Counted from the first letter of the stretch, positions 16,569 through 25,008 are shown. The stretch is DNA of 39,119 nucleotides from Bacteroidales bacterium (GCA_017553405.1 JAFZME010000167.1:1-39119), one strand, 5' to 3'. The notes: a model not told the origin generated them from the sequence alone. A program made the numbers and translations.

Positions 16569-16785
16569 TGTTAATAAATCGGTTGAAAACAGTGTTGATA
16601 AAGTAGGGGATAATTTTTGGTTTTGGAATTTTCAACGAAGTCCACAGTTTTTTAAAACTTAATCAACAATTTTTATTTTTATAAAGTTTTGAATTTCAAT
16701 TAATTATAAAGTTATCAACTAATTCACCGGCCTAAACAAAAACAAAATCTAAATTAAAAAGAATATATTTGTTAAATAAAAAATA
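16569..16785. other. Candidate chromosomal replication origin (oriC)
   Basis: The 301-bp spacer between divergent mfd and ruvB (16491-16791) is far richer in AT than its surroundings. Within 16569-16720 I count eight 9-mers close to the DnaA box TTATCCACA, on both strands: 16569-16577, 16581-16589, 16593-16601 (exactly TTATCAACA in reverse), 16605-16613, 16629-16637, 16638-16646 (TCCACA core), 16660-16668 and 16712-16720. The part from about 16670 to 16785 is almost only A and T and could be the unwinding element. All genes to the left read leftward and the next four read rightward. DnaA binding is inferred from motif similarity, not shown. Confidence 0.5.
16764..16771 (+). promoter_or_regulatory. 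-7 box for ruvB
   Basis: TATATTTG fits the Bacteroidota -7 consensus TAnnTTTG exactly and lies 20 bp before the ruvB ATG, giving a leader of about 14 nt. A -33 TTTG is not evident. Confidence 0.5.
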
Positions 16786-16791
16786 TGAGGA

Positions 16792-17826
16792 ATGAACGAA
16801 TTCGACCCACGAGAGGCATCGGCCGGTAAAGATAATGATTTTGAAGGAATAATCAGACCACAGGAGCTGACCGATTTTACAGGCCAGCCCGAAATAGTCT
16901 CCAATCTTCGCGTTTATATAAAGGCGGCCCTACAGCGCGGGGAAGCGCTGGATCACACCCTTTTCCACGGGCCTCCCGGATTGGGGAAGACCACCCTCGC
17001 CCATATCATCGCCAATGAAATGGGCGTCAATATGAAGGTGACGTCAGGTCCCGTGCTGGCAAAGCCGGGCGATCTGGCCGGCCTGCTCACCGGGCTCGAG
17101 AAGGGCGACGTGCTTTTCATCGACGAGATCCACCGTCTTTCGCCGGAGGTGGAGGAGTACCTCTATTCCGCAATGGAGGATTATGTCATAGACATAATGA
17201 TAGACAAAGGGCCGGGCGCCAGGTCGGTGAGGATTTCGCTGGAGCCGTTCACGCTCGTGGGCGCGACGACAAGAAGCGGCCTCCTGACAGCTCCGCTTCG
17301 CGAGAGGTTCGGTATCAACTGTGCACTGGAGTACTACGATGTGGCTGACCTGAGGAAGATTGTAGACAGGAGTGCTTCCATTCTGGGAGTTGATATAGAC
17401 ACTGAAGCTTCCCAGGAGATTGCCCTGCGCAGCCGTGGCACTCCGCGTATAGCCAATGCACTTCTCCGAAGGGTGAGAGACTTTGCCCAGGTGATGGGGG
17501 ACGGCAGGATAGACTTGGAAATCACCAGGTTCGCCCTCAATAAACTCAAGATAGACAAGAGAGGTCTCGACACCATCGACAATAAGATTCTCCGCACGAT
17601 AATAACCCTGTTCAAAGGCGGTCCCGTCGGAGCCGGCACCCTGGCGACAGCAATCAGTGAGGATCAGGGGACTCTCGAGGAAGTGTACGAGCCTTTCCTT
17701 ATAAAAGAAGGTTTCATAGTCCGCACACAGAGAGGCCGTATTGCTACTGAGTTGGCCTATAAGCATTTAGGGTTGGATGAGTATCTATATAAAAACAGCC
17801 CTGACGCGACCGGCTCCCTGTTCTGA
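16792..17826 (+). CDS. ruvB: Holliday junction branch-migration helicase RuvB
   Basis: RuvB is the AAA+ motor that, with RuvA, drives branch migration of Holliday junctions. It is 344 residues, the normal length. Visible are Walker [10 protein letters not shown] at about residues 62-70, Walker B DEIHRLS, the sensor/arginine-finger region [18 protein letters not shown], and the C-terminal winged-helix end ([17 protein letters not shown]). Its partner ruvA lies 15 kb to the right (33231-33818), not in the same operon as in E. coli. It is the first gene rightward of the proposed origin. The next gene begins one base after its stop, so they are co-transcribed. Confidence 0.97.
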   Translation: MNEFDPREASAGKDNDFEGIIRPQELTDFTGQPEIVSNLRVYIKAALQRGEALDHTLFHGPPGLGKTTLAHIIANEMGVNMKVTSGPVLAKPGDLAGLLTGLEKGDVLFIDEIHRLSPEVEEYLYSAMEDYVIDIMIDKGPGARSVRISLEPFTLVGATTRSGLLTAPLRERFGINCALEYYDVADLRKIVDRSASILGVDIDTEASQEIALRSRGTPRIANALLRRVRDFAQVMGDGRIDLEITRFALNKLKIDKRGLDTIDNKILRTIITLFKGGPVGAGTLATAISEDQGTLEEVYEPFLIKEGFIVRTQRGRIATELAYKHLGLDEYLYKNSPDATGSLF

Positions 17827-17827
17827 G

Positions 17828-18787
17828 ATGAGAAGGATCTGCCTCATAATCATATTGTTGATTATTACCTTGCCGGGTGTGTGCTGCACATCGGTGATTG
17901 TGACGGCAGAAAAGTCCGGGATAGGCCGGCCGGTGATGCTGAAGCATCGCGACACCGGTGTTTACGACAGCAAACTTGAAATGTTCCACGGGGAACATTA
18001 CGACCTTATAGGGCTTGTAAACTCTTCCTGGCGGTCCAAACCTGTAGCCAAAAACACCAACGGAGTTCCCGAAGTCTGGTGCGGAATGAATTCCGCCGGC
18101 TTGTGTATTATGAACACGGCATCCTATAATATAAAGAATGACAAAGTGCCGTCGTCCGCAATGGACAGGGAAGGGTTGGTGATATACAGGGCGCTGGAAA
18201 TCTGCGCTTCTCTTTCTGATTTTGAGTTTTTTATAGACACCCTTTCCCGCCCGATGGGGGTGGAGGGCAATTTCGGAGTAATTGATGCGGACGGCGAAGC
18301 GGCTTATTATGAAATCAACAACTATAAGTCGGTAAAATATGACGTCCAAGACGAGCCGTGCGGATATATGGTGGTAACAAATTTTTCCCGCAGCGGTCGC
18401 GAAAAGGACAGGCGCGGGGTGGACCGTTTAGAAAGGGCATCCGAGATATTTTCAGGGATGTCCGTTTTCGATCATAAGACCATCATTAACAATATATCCA
18501 GGTCGGGAAGTCCGATTATGAGGGATATATCCACATCTTCTATAGTGTTCGAGGGTGCGGTGAAAGGGAAAGAAGCGGTTATGTGGACCTGCCTTGGCTA
18601 TCCCGACTGCGTGCCGTATATTCCGATTGTGATGAGCGAAAATATACCTTCATTTATGACGGCGGAAGGAGATGGAAATGCCCTTATGTGTGATTATGCC
18701 AAAAATGTAAGGAAATCAGGCCGGGATATTGGTGACTTGATAACATTCCTTGAAAACAGAATTGATAATTTCTTCAAAAATCGTTAA
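17828..18787 (+). CDS. Exported C45-like Ntn-hydrolase (acyltransferase/amidase-like)
   Basis: This 319-residue protein begins with a signal peptide (MRRICLIIILLIITLPGVC) directly followed by Cys20 in CTSVIV, then GRPVMLKHRDTG. This is the pattern of the peptidase C45 / acyl-CoA:6-aminopenicillanate acyltransferase-like Ntn hydrolases of Bacteroidota, where the Cys becomes the N-terminal nucleophile once exposed. Later conserved stretches are EVWCGMNSAGLCIMN and EGNFGVIDADGEAAYYEINN. The substrate is unknown; related enzymes act on amide bonds such as conjugated acyl-amino compounds. Because it has the double Cys at 19-20, a lipoprotein alternative cannot be excluded. The ATG is one base after the ruvB stop, and the gene carries a one-mismatch parS-like sequence at 17982. 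Confidence 0.75.
   Translation: MRRICLIIILLIITLPGVCCTSVIVTAEKSGIGRPVMLKHRDTGVYDSKLEMFHGEHYDLIGLVNSSWRSKPVAKNTNGVPEVWCGMNSAGLCIMNTASYNIKNDKVPSSAMDREGLVIYRALEICASLSDFEFFIDTLSRPMGVEGNFGVIDADGEAAYYEINNYKSVKYDVQDEPCGYMVVTNFSRSGREKDRRGVDRLERASEIFSGMSVFDHKTIINNISRSGSPIMRDISTSSIVFEGAVKGKEAVMWTCLGYPDCVPYIPIVMSENIPSFMTAEGDGNALMCDYAKNVRKSGRDIGDLITFLENRIDNFFKNR
17982..17997. other. parS-like palindrome, one mismatch
   Basis: TGTTCCACGGGGAACA differs by a single base from the perfect palindrome TGTTCCACGTGGAACA found twice further right. It lies inside the Ntn-hydrolase gene, about 1.3 kb from the proposed origin. It could be a weaker ParB site or chance. Confidence 0.4.
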
Positions 18788-18792
18788 AATTG
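18785..18792 (+). promoter_or_regulatory. Possible -7 box for frdAB
   Basis: TAAAATTG, one base from TAnnTTTG, overlaps the stop of the preceding gene and lies 22 bp before the frdA ATG, at a spacing like that of other promoters in the window. Confidence 0.35.
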
Positions 18793-18814
18793 CACGATTA
18801 AATCATAAATAATT

Positions 18815-20764
18815 ATGGCCGATAACAAACTCGTATCAAAGATTCCGGAAGGACCGCTTGCCGAGAAATGGACAAAGCGCAAATCCGAAATCCGCATCGT
18901 AAGCCCCAACAACAAAAGAAAGCTTGAAGTCATCGTGGTAGGGACCGGACTAGGCGGAGCTTCCGCAGCCGCTTCCCTCGGTGAGATGGGCTACAACGTG
19001 AAGATATTCTGCATCAGCGATTCCCCCAGGCGGGCCCATTCCATTGCCGCCCAAGGAGGTATCAACGCCGCTAAGAACTACCAGAACGACAACGACTCCG
19101 TCTACCGCCTCTTCTACGACACAATCAAGGGCGGCGACTACCGCAGCCGCGAAGCCAACGTCTATCGCCTCGCGGAAGTGAGTGCGGCCATAATCGACCA
19201 GTGCGTTGCACAGGGTGTTCCCTTCGCGCGTGAGTACGGCGGCTACCTTGCCAACCGTTCCTTCGGCGGTGTCCAGGTCAGCCGTACATTCTACGCCCGC
19301 GGCCAGACCGGTCAGCAGCTGCTTCTCGGCGCTTACGCGTCTCTCAATAAGGAGATTGCCGCCGGCTCCGTCAAGAGCTATCCCCGCCACGAGATGCTGG
19401 ACCTCGTCATTATCAACGGTCAGGCAAAGGGTATCATAGCCCGCAACCTCGTGACCGGTGAGATAGAGAGATTCGGCGCCCACGCTGTGGTCCTCGCGAC
19501 AGGTGGCTATGGCAACACCTATTTCCTTTCCACCAACGCGATGAACTCCAACGGCTCCGCCGCCTGGCAGTGCTACAAGAAGGGAGCCTTCTTCGCCAAC
19601 CCTTGCTTCGCGCAGATCCACCCAACCTGTATACCCGTCCACGGCGAGCAGCAGTGCAAGCTTACGCTTATGTCCGAGTCCCTGCGCAACGACGGCCGTA
19701 TATGGGTTCCTAAGAAGATGGAGGATGTTCTCAAACTCCGTAAGCACGAGATCAAGCCTTCGCAGATTCCGGAGGAAGACCGCGACTACTACCTTGAGCG
19801 CCGCTATCCCGCTTTCGGCAACCTCGTTCCCCGCGACGTCGCTTCCCGGGCCGCCAAGGAAAGGTGCGATGCCGGCTTCGGTGTCAATGAGACGGGCCTC
19901 GCAGTATTCCTTGACTTCGCCGACGCAATCAAGCGCCTGGGCCACCAGAAAGTAGAGGAGCGCTACGGCAACCTCTTCCAGATGTATGAGAAGATCACCA
20001 CGACTTCCCCTTGGGAAGAGCCTATGATGATCTATCCCGCCATCCATTACACAATGGGCGGCCTCTGGGTTGATTATGATCTCCAGACGACCATTCCGGG
20101 CCTGTATGCAATCGGAGAGTGCAACTTCTCCGACCACGGCGGCAACCGTCTCGGCGCTTCCGCCCTTATGCAGGGCCTTGCCGACGGCTATTTCATCCTT
20201 CCGTACACTATAGGCGACTATCTCTCCCATAAATTTGCCGAGCCGAAGACCGATATCACCGACCCTGCGTTCGACGAAGCCGAGAAGGCTGTCCGCGATA
20301 GGATTGAAAAACTCTTCGCCGTCAAGGGCACCGAGACTGTCGACTCCATCCATAAGAAACTCGGCCACATTATGTGGGAGTATGTAGGTATGGCCCGTAC
20401 TGAAGAAGGTCTGAAGAAGGGTATTGAGGAGATTAAAAAACTCCGCGAAGAGTTCTGGAAGACCGTCATTGTGCCGGGCACCAATGAAGAGTTCAACCAG
20501 GAGCTTGAAAAAGCCCTCCGTCTGGTGGATTTCTTTGATATAGGTGAACTTATGGCCCGCGACGCTCTCAACAGGAGGGAGTCCTGCGGCGGTCATTTCC
20601 GCGAGGAGATGCAGACGGAAGAGGGAGAAACTAAGCGTGACGATGAAAACTTTATGTATGTTGCCGCGTGGGAGTATAAGGGTGAAGGAAAAGAGCCCGA
20701 ACTCCACAAGGAACCTCTCAAATATGAGAATATCAAGATAGCAACCCGTAACTACAAAGACTGA
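18815..20764 (+). CDS. frdA: Fumarate reductase/succinate dehydrogenase flavoprotein subunit
   Basis: This catalytic subunit reduces fumarate to succinate (or the reverse) with a covalently bound FAD. The 649-residue chain has the dinucleotide-binding motif [12 protein letters not shown] near residue 43, the FAD-attachment His in [14 protein letters not shown], the substrate region [10 protein letters not shown], and the capping/active-site part ending in [15 protein letters not shown], all as in the long Bacteroidota/epsilonproteobacterial type. Codon use is strongly C-ending, suggesting high expression. frdB follows after six bases. The usual cytochrome b gene that precedes frdA in relatives is absent here; the upstream neighbour is an unrelated Ntn hydrolase. 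Direction in vivo is probably fumarate respiration, an inference from the lineage. Confidence 0.94.
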   Translation: MADNKLVSKIPEGPLAEKWTKRKSEIRIVSPNNKRKLEVIVVGTGLGGASAAASLGEMGYNVKIFCISDSPRRAHSIAAQGGINAAKNYQNDNDSVYRLFYDTIKGGDYRSREANVYRLAEVSAAIIDQCVAQGVPFAREYGGYLANRSFGGVQVSRTFYARGQTGQQLLLGAYASLNKEIAAGSVKSYPRHEMLDLVIINGQAKGIIARNLVTGEIERFGAHAVVLATGGYGNTYFLSTNAMNSNGSAAWQCYKKGAFFANPCFAQIHPTCIPVHGEQQCKLTLMSESLRNDGRIWVPKKMEDVLKLRKHEIKPSQIPEEDRDYYLERRYPAFGNLVPRDVASRAAKERCDAGFGVNETGLAVFLDFADAIKRLGHQKVEERYGNLFQMYEKITTTSPWEEPMMIYPAIHYTMGGLWVDYDLQTTIPGLYAIGECNFSDHGGNRLGASALMQGLADGYFILPYTIGDYLSHKFAEPKTDITDPAFDEAEKAVRDRIEKLFAVKGTETVDSIHKKLGHIMWEYVGMARTEEGLKKGIEEIKKLREEFWKTVIVPGTNEEFNQELEKALRLVDFFDIGELMARDALNRRESCGGHFREEMQTEEGETKRDDENFMYVAAWEYKGEGKEPELHKEPLKYENIKIATRNYKD

Positions 20765-20770
20765 TCGGAT

Positions 20771-21514
20771 ATGGAATACAACATCAAAGTATGGCGTCAG
20801 AAGAACGCTAAAGCAAAGGGTCATTTCGAGACTTATCACGTCACCGACGTGGAGGAAGATGCCTCTTTCCTCGAGATGCTCGACATTCTCAACGATCAGT
20901 TGATCCGTCAGGGCAAGGATCCGATTGCATTCGACCACGATTGTCGTGAAGGTATCTGCGGTGCCTGCTCGCTCTATATCGACGGCCGCGCCCACGGACC
21001 GGACGACCAGGTCACGACCTGCCAGCTCTTTATGCGCCATTTCAAGCCCGGCGCGACCATCACGGTCGAGCCCTGGCGCTCAGCTGCTTTCCCTGTGATT
21101 AAGGATCTGGTTGTGGATCGTCAGGCCTTCGACAAGATTCTTCAGGCCGGCGGTTTCATCACCGTCCGTGCCGGCCAGGCGCAGGATGGCAACACCATCC
21201 TCATCCCTCACGACACGGCTGAGGACAGTATGGACGCTGCTGCGTGTGTAGGTTGCGGTGCCTGTGTGGCAACCTGTAAGAACGGCTCGGCAATGCTCTT
21301 TGTGGCCGCCAGGGTGTCATCCCTCGCGCTCCTGCCTCAGGGCAAGCCGGAGGCAGCCCGCCGCGCCCGCGCTATGGTCGCCAAGATGGACGAAATCGGC
21401 TTCGGCAACTGCACCAACACCCGCGCCTGCGAGATGGAATGCCCCAAGCACGTCACCATCGACCACATCGCCCGCCTGAACCGCGAGTATTTAAAAGCAA
21501 AGTTTAGTGAGTAG
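20771..21514 (+). CDS. frdB: Fumarate reductase/succinate dehydrogenase iron-sulfur subunit
   Basis: FrdB passes electrons between the quinone site of the membrane anchor and FrdA through three iron-sulfur clusters. The 247-residue protein has the plant-type [2Fe-2S] ligands in [16 protein letters not shown] with the distal Cys in TTCQLF, and the two C-terminal clusters in [13 protein letters not shown] and [15 protein letters not shown]. All ligand positions look present. It starts six bases after frdA. The stop codon overlaps the left end of a palindromic repeat (21513-21588), which may serve as a transcription terminator between this gene and the convergent hflX. Confidence 0.95.
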   Translation: MEYNIKVWRQKNAKAKGHFETYHVTDVEEDASFLEMLDILNDQLIRQGKDPIAFDHDCREGICGACSLYIDGRAHGPDDQVTTCQLFMRHFKPGATITVEPWRSAAFPVIKDLVVDRQAFDKILQAGGFITVRAGQAQDGNTILIPHDTAEDSMDAAACVGCGACVATCKNGSAMLFVAARVSSLALLPQGKPEAARRARAMVAKMDEIGFGNCTNTRACEMECPKHVTIDHIARLNREYLKAKFSE

Positions 21515-21588
21515 ATTTCTCGACTTCGCTCGAAATGACAATGAAATTTAAATGTCATTTCGACCAAGCGAAGCGCGCGGAGAAATCT
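21513..21588. repeat. 76-bp palindromic repeat between convergent frdB and hflX
   Basis: The left arm (21513-21540) and right arm (21553-21588) are identical in sequence to the arms of the element inside the EEP gene at 3775-3864; only the loop differs (12 bp here). It fills the entire space between the two stop codons, so a hairpin formed from either strand could act as a bidirectional terminator. Confidence 0.9.
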
Positions 21589-21589
21589 C

Positions 21590-22774
21590 CTACCACAGGA
21601 AATTATCAAAGGGATACCGGCCTGCGTGGATTTCGGCGACCATTTTATAAAGGTCAATCCGAAGTTTATCCAGGCCGATTCTGTTTTTGGCTGATATGAA
21701 GATGCACGGAGTCTTTTCGCGTGCTATCCAGCTGTTTTTGAGTTCTTCAAGGGTGCGGTGCTCCTTACCCTTCGGTTCAAGGGAATATTCATCGTATTCC
21801 TCCGGATAATAAGCGTCGATTTTGTTGAACACCACGTAAGTGGGTTTGTTGAAGGCTTTTATATCCTTGAGAGTCTTCTCCACAACCTCCATCTGCTCCT
21901 CGAAATCCGGATGGGAAATGTCCACCACGTGGACCAGAATATCCGCTTCCCGCACCTCGTCGAGGGTGCTTTTGAATGCCTCGATGAGTTGGGTGGGGAG
22001 CTTTCTTATGAATCCTACGGTGTCGCTGAGCAGGAATGGAACGTTTTCAATGACGACCTTCCTGACGGTGGTGTCGAGGGTTGCAAAGAGTTTGTTTTCG
22101 GCGAAAACATCGCTCTTTGCCAGCAGATTCATAAGGGTTGACTTTCCTACATTGGTATATCCGACCAGTGAAAGCCTCACCAGCGAACCCCTGTTGCTCC
22201 TCTGCGTCGCCATCTGGCGGTCAACCTTGGTGAGTTGCTCCTTCAGGCGGGAAATCTTTTCCTTGACTATACGGCGGTCTATTTCTATCTGGGTTTCACC
22301 CATACCGCCTCGGGTACCCATACCGCCCCTCTGCCTTTCAAGGTGGGTCCACATACCCGCGAGGCGCGGAAGAAGGTACTGATAATGAGCAAGTTCCACC
22401 TGCATCTTCGCATATGAGGTCTTTGCTCTCTGTGCGAATATTTCAAGGATGAGACTCGTACGGTCAATGACGTTGACAGCGTTGTTGTCAATAACCTTTT
22501 CGATGTTTCTCTGCTGCATCCCGGTGAGTTCGTCGTCGAAAATGATATACTCAATGTCATTTTCGTTGCAGTACTCCTTGATTTCCTGCAGTTTGCCGGG
22601 ACCTATATATGTGGCTTTGTCGGGGCGGTCGAGCCTCTGGAGAAACTGTTTGTCTCCTATGGCTCCGGCCGTCTCGGCTAGAAATTCTAATTCGTCGAGG
22701 TATTCCTTGACTTTCCTTTCGGAACCTTTTTCAAGGATTACCCCGACGAATACGGCTTTGTTTGAGGAAGACAC
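21590..22774 (-). CDS. hflX: Ribosome-splitting GTPase HflX
   Basis: HflX is a GTPase that binds and separates stalled or stress-arrested ribosomes. The 394-residue protein has the family's N-terminal domain (YIGPGKLQEIKEYC), the Gly-rich linker RGGMGTRGGMGETQIEIDRR before a coiled-coil, and the G domain with G1 GYTNVGKST near residue 203, DTVGFIRKLP as G3 and NKID as G4. It ends with a short C-terminal domain. The stop lies two bases from the palindromic repeat shared with frdB. The start is one base after the tonB stop, so tonB and hflX are likely co-transcribed. Confidence 0.95.
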   Translation of the reverse strand: MSSSNKAVFVGVILEKGSERKVKEYLDELEFLAETAGAIGDKQFLQRLDRPDKATYIGPGKLQEIKEYCNENDIEYIIFDDELTGMQQRNIEKVIDNNAVNVIDRTSLILEIFAQRAKTSYAKMQVELAHYQYLLPRLAGMWTHLERQRGGMGTRGGMGETQIEIDRRIVKEKISRLKEQLTKVDRQMATQRSNRGSLVRLSLVGYTNVGKSTLMNLLAKSDVFAENKLFATLDTTVRKVVIENVPFLLSDTVGFIRKLPTQLIEAFKSTLDEVREADILVHVVDISHPDFEEQMEVVEKTLKDIKAFNKPTYVVFNKIDAYYPEEYDEYSLEPKGKEHRTLEELKNSWIAREKTPCIFISAKNRIGLDKLRIDLYKMVAEIHAGRYPFDNFLW

Positions 22775-22775
22775 C

Positions 22776-23471
22776 TTACCTTAACTGGAAGATAACAGGG
22801 AAGGTGTAGGTAACCTTCACCGCGCGGTCCCTCTGCTTGCCCGGCTTCCATTTAGGAGAGCTGGAAACGACGCGAACAGCTTCCTTGTCGAGAGATTCAT
22901 CGACGCCGCGGAGAACCTTGACGTTAGTCACGCGGCCGTCGGCCTCGACGGTGAACTGCAGGGTTACACGGCCCTGTACGCCGTTTTCCTTGGCAATTTC
23001 AGGATAGACAAGCTTGGAGTTGACCCACTTTGAGAACTCATTGGCGTCGCCTCCGTTGAAGGAAGGCTTCTCTTCAACGAGCTGGAAAGGAATGGCTTCC
23101 TCTTCGATCTCTTCCTCGACAACCTGCTCCTCTTTATAGTCCATAATTTCGACACCGGTGTTGGCATCGTCCTCGAGATTCATAAACATATCGTCATCGA
23201 GTTTGATGTCATCATCGACGATGTCAATCTGGTCGGAGAGGATGGGAATGTTGGGAGCCTCGGGCGGCGGCGGAGGCGTCTCGTTCTGGATGGCGATCAT
23301 CTCCTCGACGTCGTCGGCCTGGGTTGTGTCCTCAAGGAGCGCCACGGCTTTATCCTTCGAGGAGTACTCGAACGCACCGTAGACTATGCCGAGGGCAACC
23401 ACGAGTCCGATCTCAGTGAAAAGCAATTTCTTGTTTTCAAGACTTGCTTTGGGACTTTTCTTGACTTCCAT
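22776..23471 (-). CDS. tonB: Energy transducer TonB
   Basis: This TonB-family protein couples the proton motive force to outer-membrane receptors. The 231-residue protein has a cytoplasmic basic N-terminus, one transmembrane anchor at about residues 18-35 (TEIGLVVALGIVYGAF), a short PPPPPEAP spacer, an unusually acidic stretch at about residues 80-120 rich in Asp and Glu, and a C-terminal TonB domain (NSKLVYPEIAKENGVQGRV ... PGKQRDRAVKVTYTFPV). ExbB and ExbD are not beside it. A perfect -7 box lies 32-39 bp upstream. Which receptors it serves is unknown; Bacteroidota carry several paralogues. Confidence 0.92.
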   Translation of the reverse strand: MEVKKSPKASLENKKLLFTEIGLVVALGIVYGAFEYSSKDKAVALLEDTTQADDVEEMIAIQNETPPPPPEAPNIPILSDQIDIVDDDIKLDDDMFMNLEDDANTGVEIMDYKEEQVVEEEIEEEAIPFQLVEEKPSFNGGDANEFSKWVNSKLVYPEIAKENGVQGRVTLQFTVEADGRVTNVKVLRGVDESLDKEAVRVVSSSPKWKPGKQRDRAVKVTYTFPVIFQLR

Positions 23472-23502
23472 TGTTTCTCGTTTTTAGGCGTTTAACTCAC
23501 TA

Positions 23503-23510
23503 CAAAGGTA
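23503..23510 (-). promoter_or_regulatory. -7 box for tonB
   Basis: TACCTTTG on the minus strand fits TAnnTTTG exactly; a TTGG resembling the -33 TTTG lies about 20 bp further upstream. The start point would be near 23496, leaving a leader of about 25 nt. Confidence 0.55.
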
Positions 23511-23666
23511 TTTCTTATTTTCCAACTATGCTAATTTCCACCCCTTTCTTTTCTCGCATTTCTGTTTTGTAAAATATTGACAATTAAATAATTATAACTC
23601 CACTAAACCACAAAAATCTCGCACCCCCTCTTTTAAATCTCGCAACGGCTATTTTTATTCCAGGCA

Positions 23667-23770
23667 GACTGAATATCTCACCCCTTCGGGTCTTTCGACC
23701 CTCACCCTCCCATAAATGGGCCCCTCCCACTATCAGCCGTGGGTGGCTAGGGGGATTCGATATTCAGTCT
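23667..23770. repeat. 104-bp inverted-repeat element in the tonB upstream spacer
   Basis: Perfect 12-bp arms AGACTGAATATC (23667-23678) and GATATTCAGTCT (23759-23770) enclose a GC-rich core with further CCCAC/GTGGG complementarity, in contrast to the AT-rich flanks. It lies in the 403-bp spacer 23472-23874, which has no credible coding frame. It may be a mobile palindromic repeat or a structured transcript end; it is unrelated in sequence to the TGTCATTTCGA family. Confidence 0.65.
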
Positions 23771-23805
23771 CCCTTCCATTAAAAATATCCGAAATACCGA
23801 CTTTT

Positions 23806-23873
23806 TGTCATTTCGAGCAGAGTCGAGAAATCTAAAATATTTGTCATACCGAGGCCGGAGGCTGAGAGTATCT
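23806..23873 (+). repeat. Two tandem single repeat units of the TGTCATTTCGA family
   Basis: Unit one (23806-23833) runs from TGTCATTTCGAGC to GAGAAATCT. Unit two (23842-23873) is a diverged form from TGTCATACCGAGG to GAGAGTATCT. They stand in direct orientation, 8 bp apart, and end two bases from the stop of the adjacent regulator gene. They are half-elements compared with the inverted pairs at 3775 and 21513. Confidence 0.8.
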
Positions 23874-23874
23874 C

Positions 23875-24966
23875 CTAAAGAAATGAGAGATAAAAATCAG
23901 AATTTTCTGATTTGGAGAGGGAAGATTTGATGCGATAGAGCCGGTTGTAGACATACGGTTTTTCGCGCTCGATGAGGGTGGCGATGGTGGTGGAGGAGAA
24001 GCCGGAGGCGGTGTAGCAGTAGATTCGGAAGTCCTCCTCCTTCCATTTCGGGAATTCCTCCCGCAGCCGCAGCATCACATTGTCGCCGCTCGTATTCAGC
24101 TGACGCTCAAGCTCTTTCTGGACTTTAGGATCGTTGCGGAGACCGTCGATGATGTCCTTTACCTCCCTGACGACGCTGCTGCCGAGGCGATCGGAGCCTT
24201 CGTTGACATAGTACTGCGCGCACAGCCTTTCAAGCACCTCGGCCCCACCGCCGGAGGCTTTCATACGGGACACTTTGCCCTGCAACTCTTCAGCGATGGA
24301 CATATAGCGCTCGGTCTCGGCTTTTTCTTCAGCGAGTTCCTTGTCGGCGGCCATACGCTTGGCTTTAAGGTACCACACCATAGTGGCGAATATTGCAGTG
24401 AAAAGCAGCAGAAGCGCTCCCATCCTGGCCCTTTCGGTCCTTACCCTGCCGGTGTTCATTCCCTGCCAGGCGAGATAGAGATATTCACTGTCGTTGATGT
24501 CTTCGCCCGTCACTTTGTAGCACGAGACCATATCGCGGCAGATATCCTTTGCCAGCGGATCCTCCGGGACATCCCAGTCCACGAAGTGAAGAGCGGCCGA
24601 ATAGGCTTTGAGCGCATCCTCGTAGCGATTTTCCGCGACAAGACGCTTTCCCAGAAGGCTGTAGGCCTCGGCCTTCATCGGCGCCGGTCCCTTAGCGGAG
24701 AAATACTCGATTGCCTCCGCCGCACCTCCTTCATCGGTAGCATCCGGAATACCGTAATATAATATATAGGATTTCTCTTTCAAAAGTTTATACTCAGCCT
24801 CTCCGCGCCCTCCGTCAGCGGCCTTGCTTCCCTCCAGCACCATCAGCACACTGTCCGGTCTTTCATACACCGCTCCGGCCAGCTCCGCATAGTGCTTCCA
24901 TCCGCTCCTTGCAGAGCAGGAGAGCATTACAAAAAGAGTCGATATGAGTATTAACTTGCTTTTCAT
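23875..24966 (-). CDS. Membrane-tethered TPR/HTH regulator
   Basis: This 363-residue protein begins with a lipoprotein-like signal (LSC, Cys17), continues with a periplasmic helical region with TPR-like repeats (about 25-170), one transmembrane helix at 182-200, a cytoplasmic coiled coil (204-237), and a C-terminal domain at about 305-352 in which YCYTASGFSSTTIATLI and YVYNRLYRIKSSL resemble a LuxR-like helix-turn-helix. This architecture is frequent in Bacteroidales, where it is thought to act as a one-component sensor-regulator. The signal sensed and the DNA target are unknown. It is divergent from ybeY with a 62-bp spacer containing a -7 box for each direction. Confidence 0.72.
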   Translation of the reverse strand: MKSKLILISTLFVMLSCSARSGWKHYAELAGAVYERPDSVLMVLEGSKAADGGRGEAEYKLLKEKSYILYYGIPDATDEGGAAEAIEYFSAKGPAPMKAEAYSLLGKRLVAENRYEDALKAYSAALHFVDWDVPEDPLAKDICRDMVSCYKVTGEDINDSEYLYLAWQGMNTGRVRTERARMGALLLLFTAIFATMVWYLKAKRMAADKELAEEKAETERYMSIAEELQGKVSRMKASGGGAEVLERLCAQYYVNEGSDRLGSSVVREVKDIIDGLRNDPKVQKELERQLNTSGDNVMLRLREEFPKWKEEDFRIYCYTASGFSSTTIATLIEREKPYVYNRLYRIKSSLSKSENSDFYLSFL

Positions 24967-24979
24967 ATTTCAACAAACG

Positions 24980-24987
24980 CAAAAGTA
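24980..24987 (-). promoter_or_regulatory. -7 box for the TPR/HTH regulator
   Basis: TACTTTTG on the minus strand matches TAnnTTTG exactly, 14-21 bp before the regulator ATG, leaving a very short leader. Confidence 0.45.
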
Positions 24988-25000
24988 CAAAATTTAGTTG

Positions 25001-25008
25001 TAGATTTG
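25001..25008 (+). promoter_or_regulatory. -7 box for ybeY-mnmG
   Basis: TAGATTTG matches TAnnTTTG exactly, 28 bp before the ybeY ATG at 25029. It supports that start over the upstream ATG at 25011, which would lie at or before the transcription start. Confidence 0.5.

Noticed and set aside
18950..21040. 696-codon open frame antisense to frdA-frdB
   Set aside because: The sense genes have full family motifs. The antisense frame is kept open by their strong C-ending codon bias and shows no recognisable domain.
21918..21936. CACGTGG-containing inverted motif in hflX as a parS site
   Set aside because: The half-sites do not match and the palindrome is off-centre.
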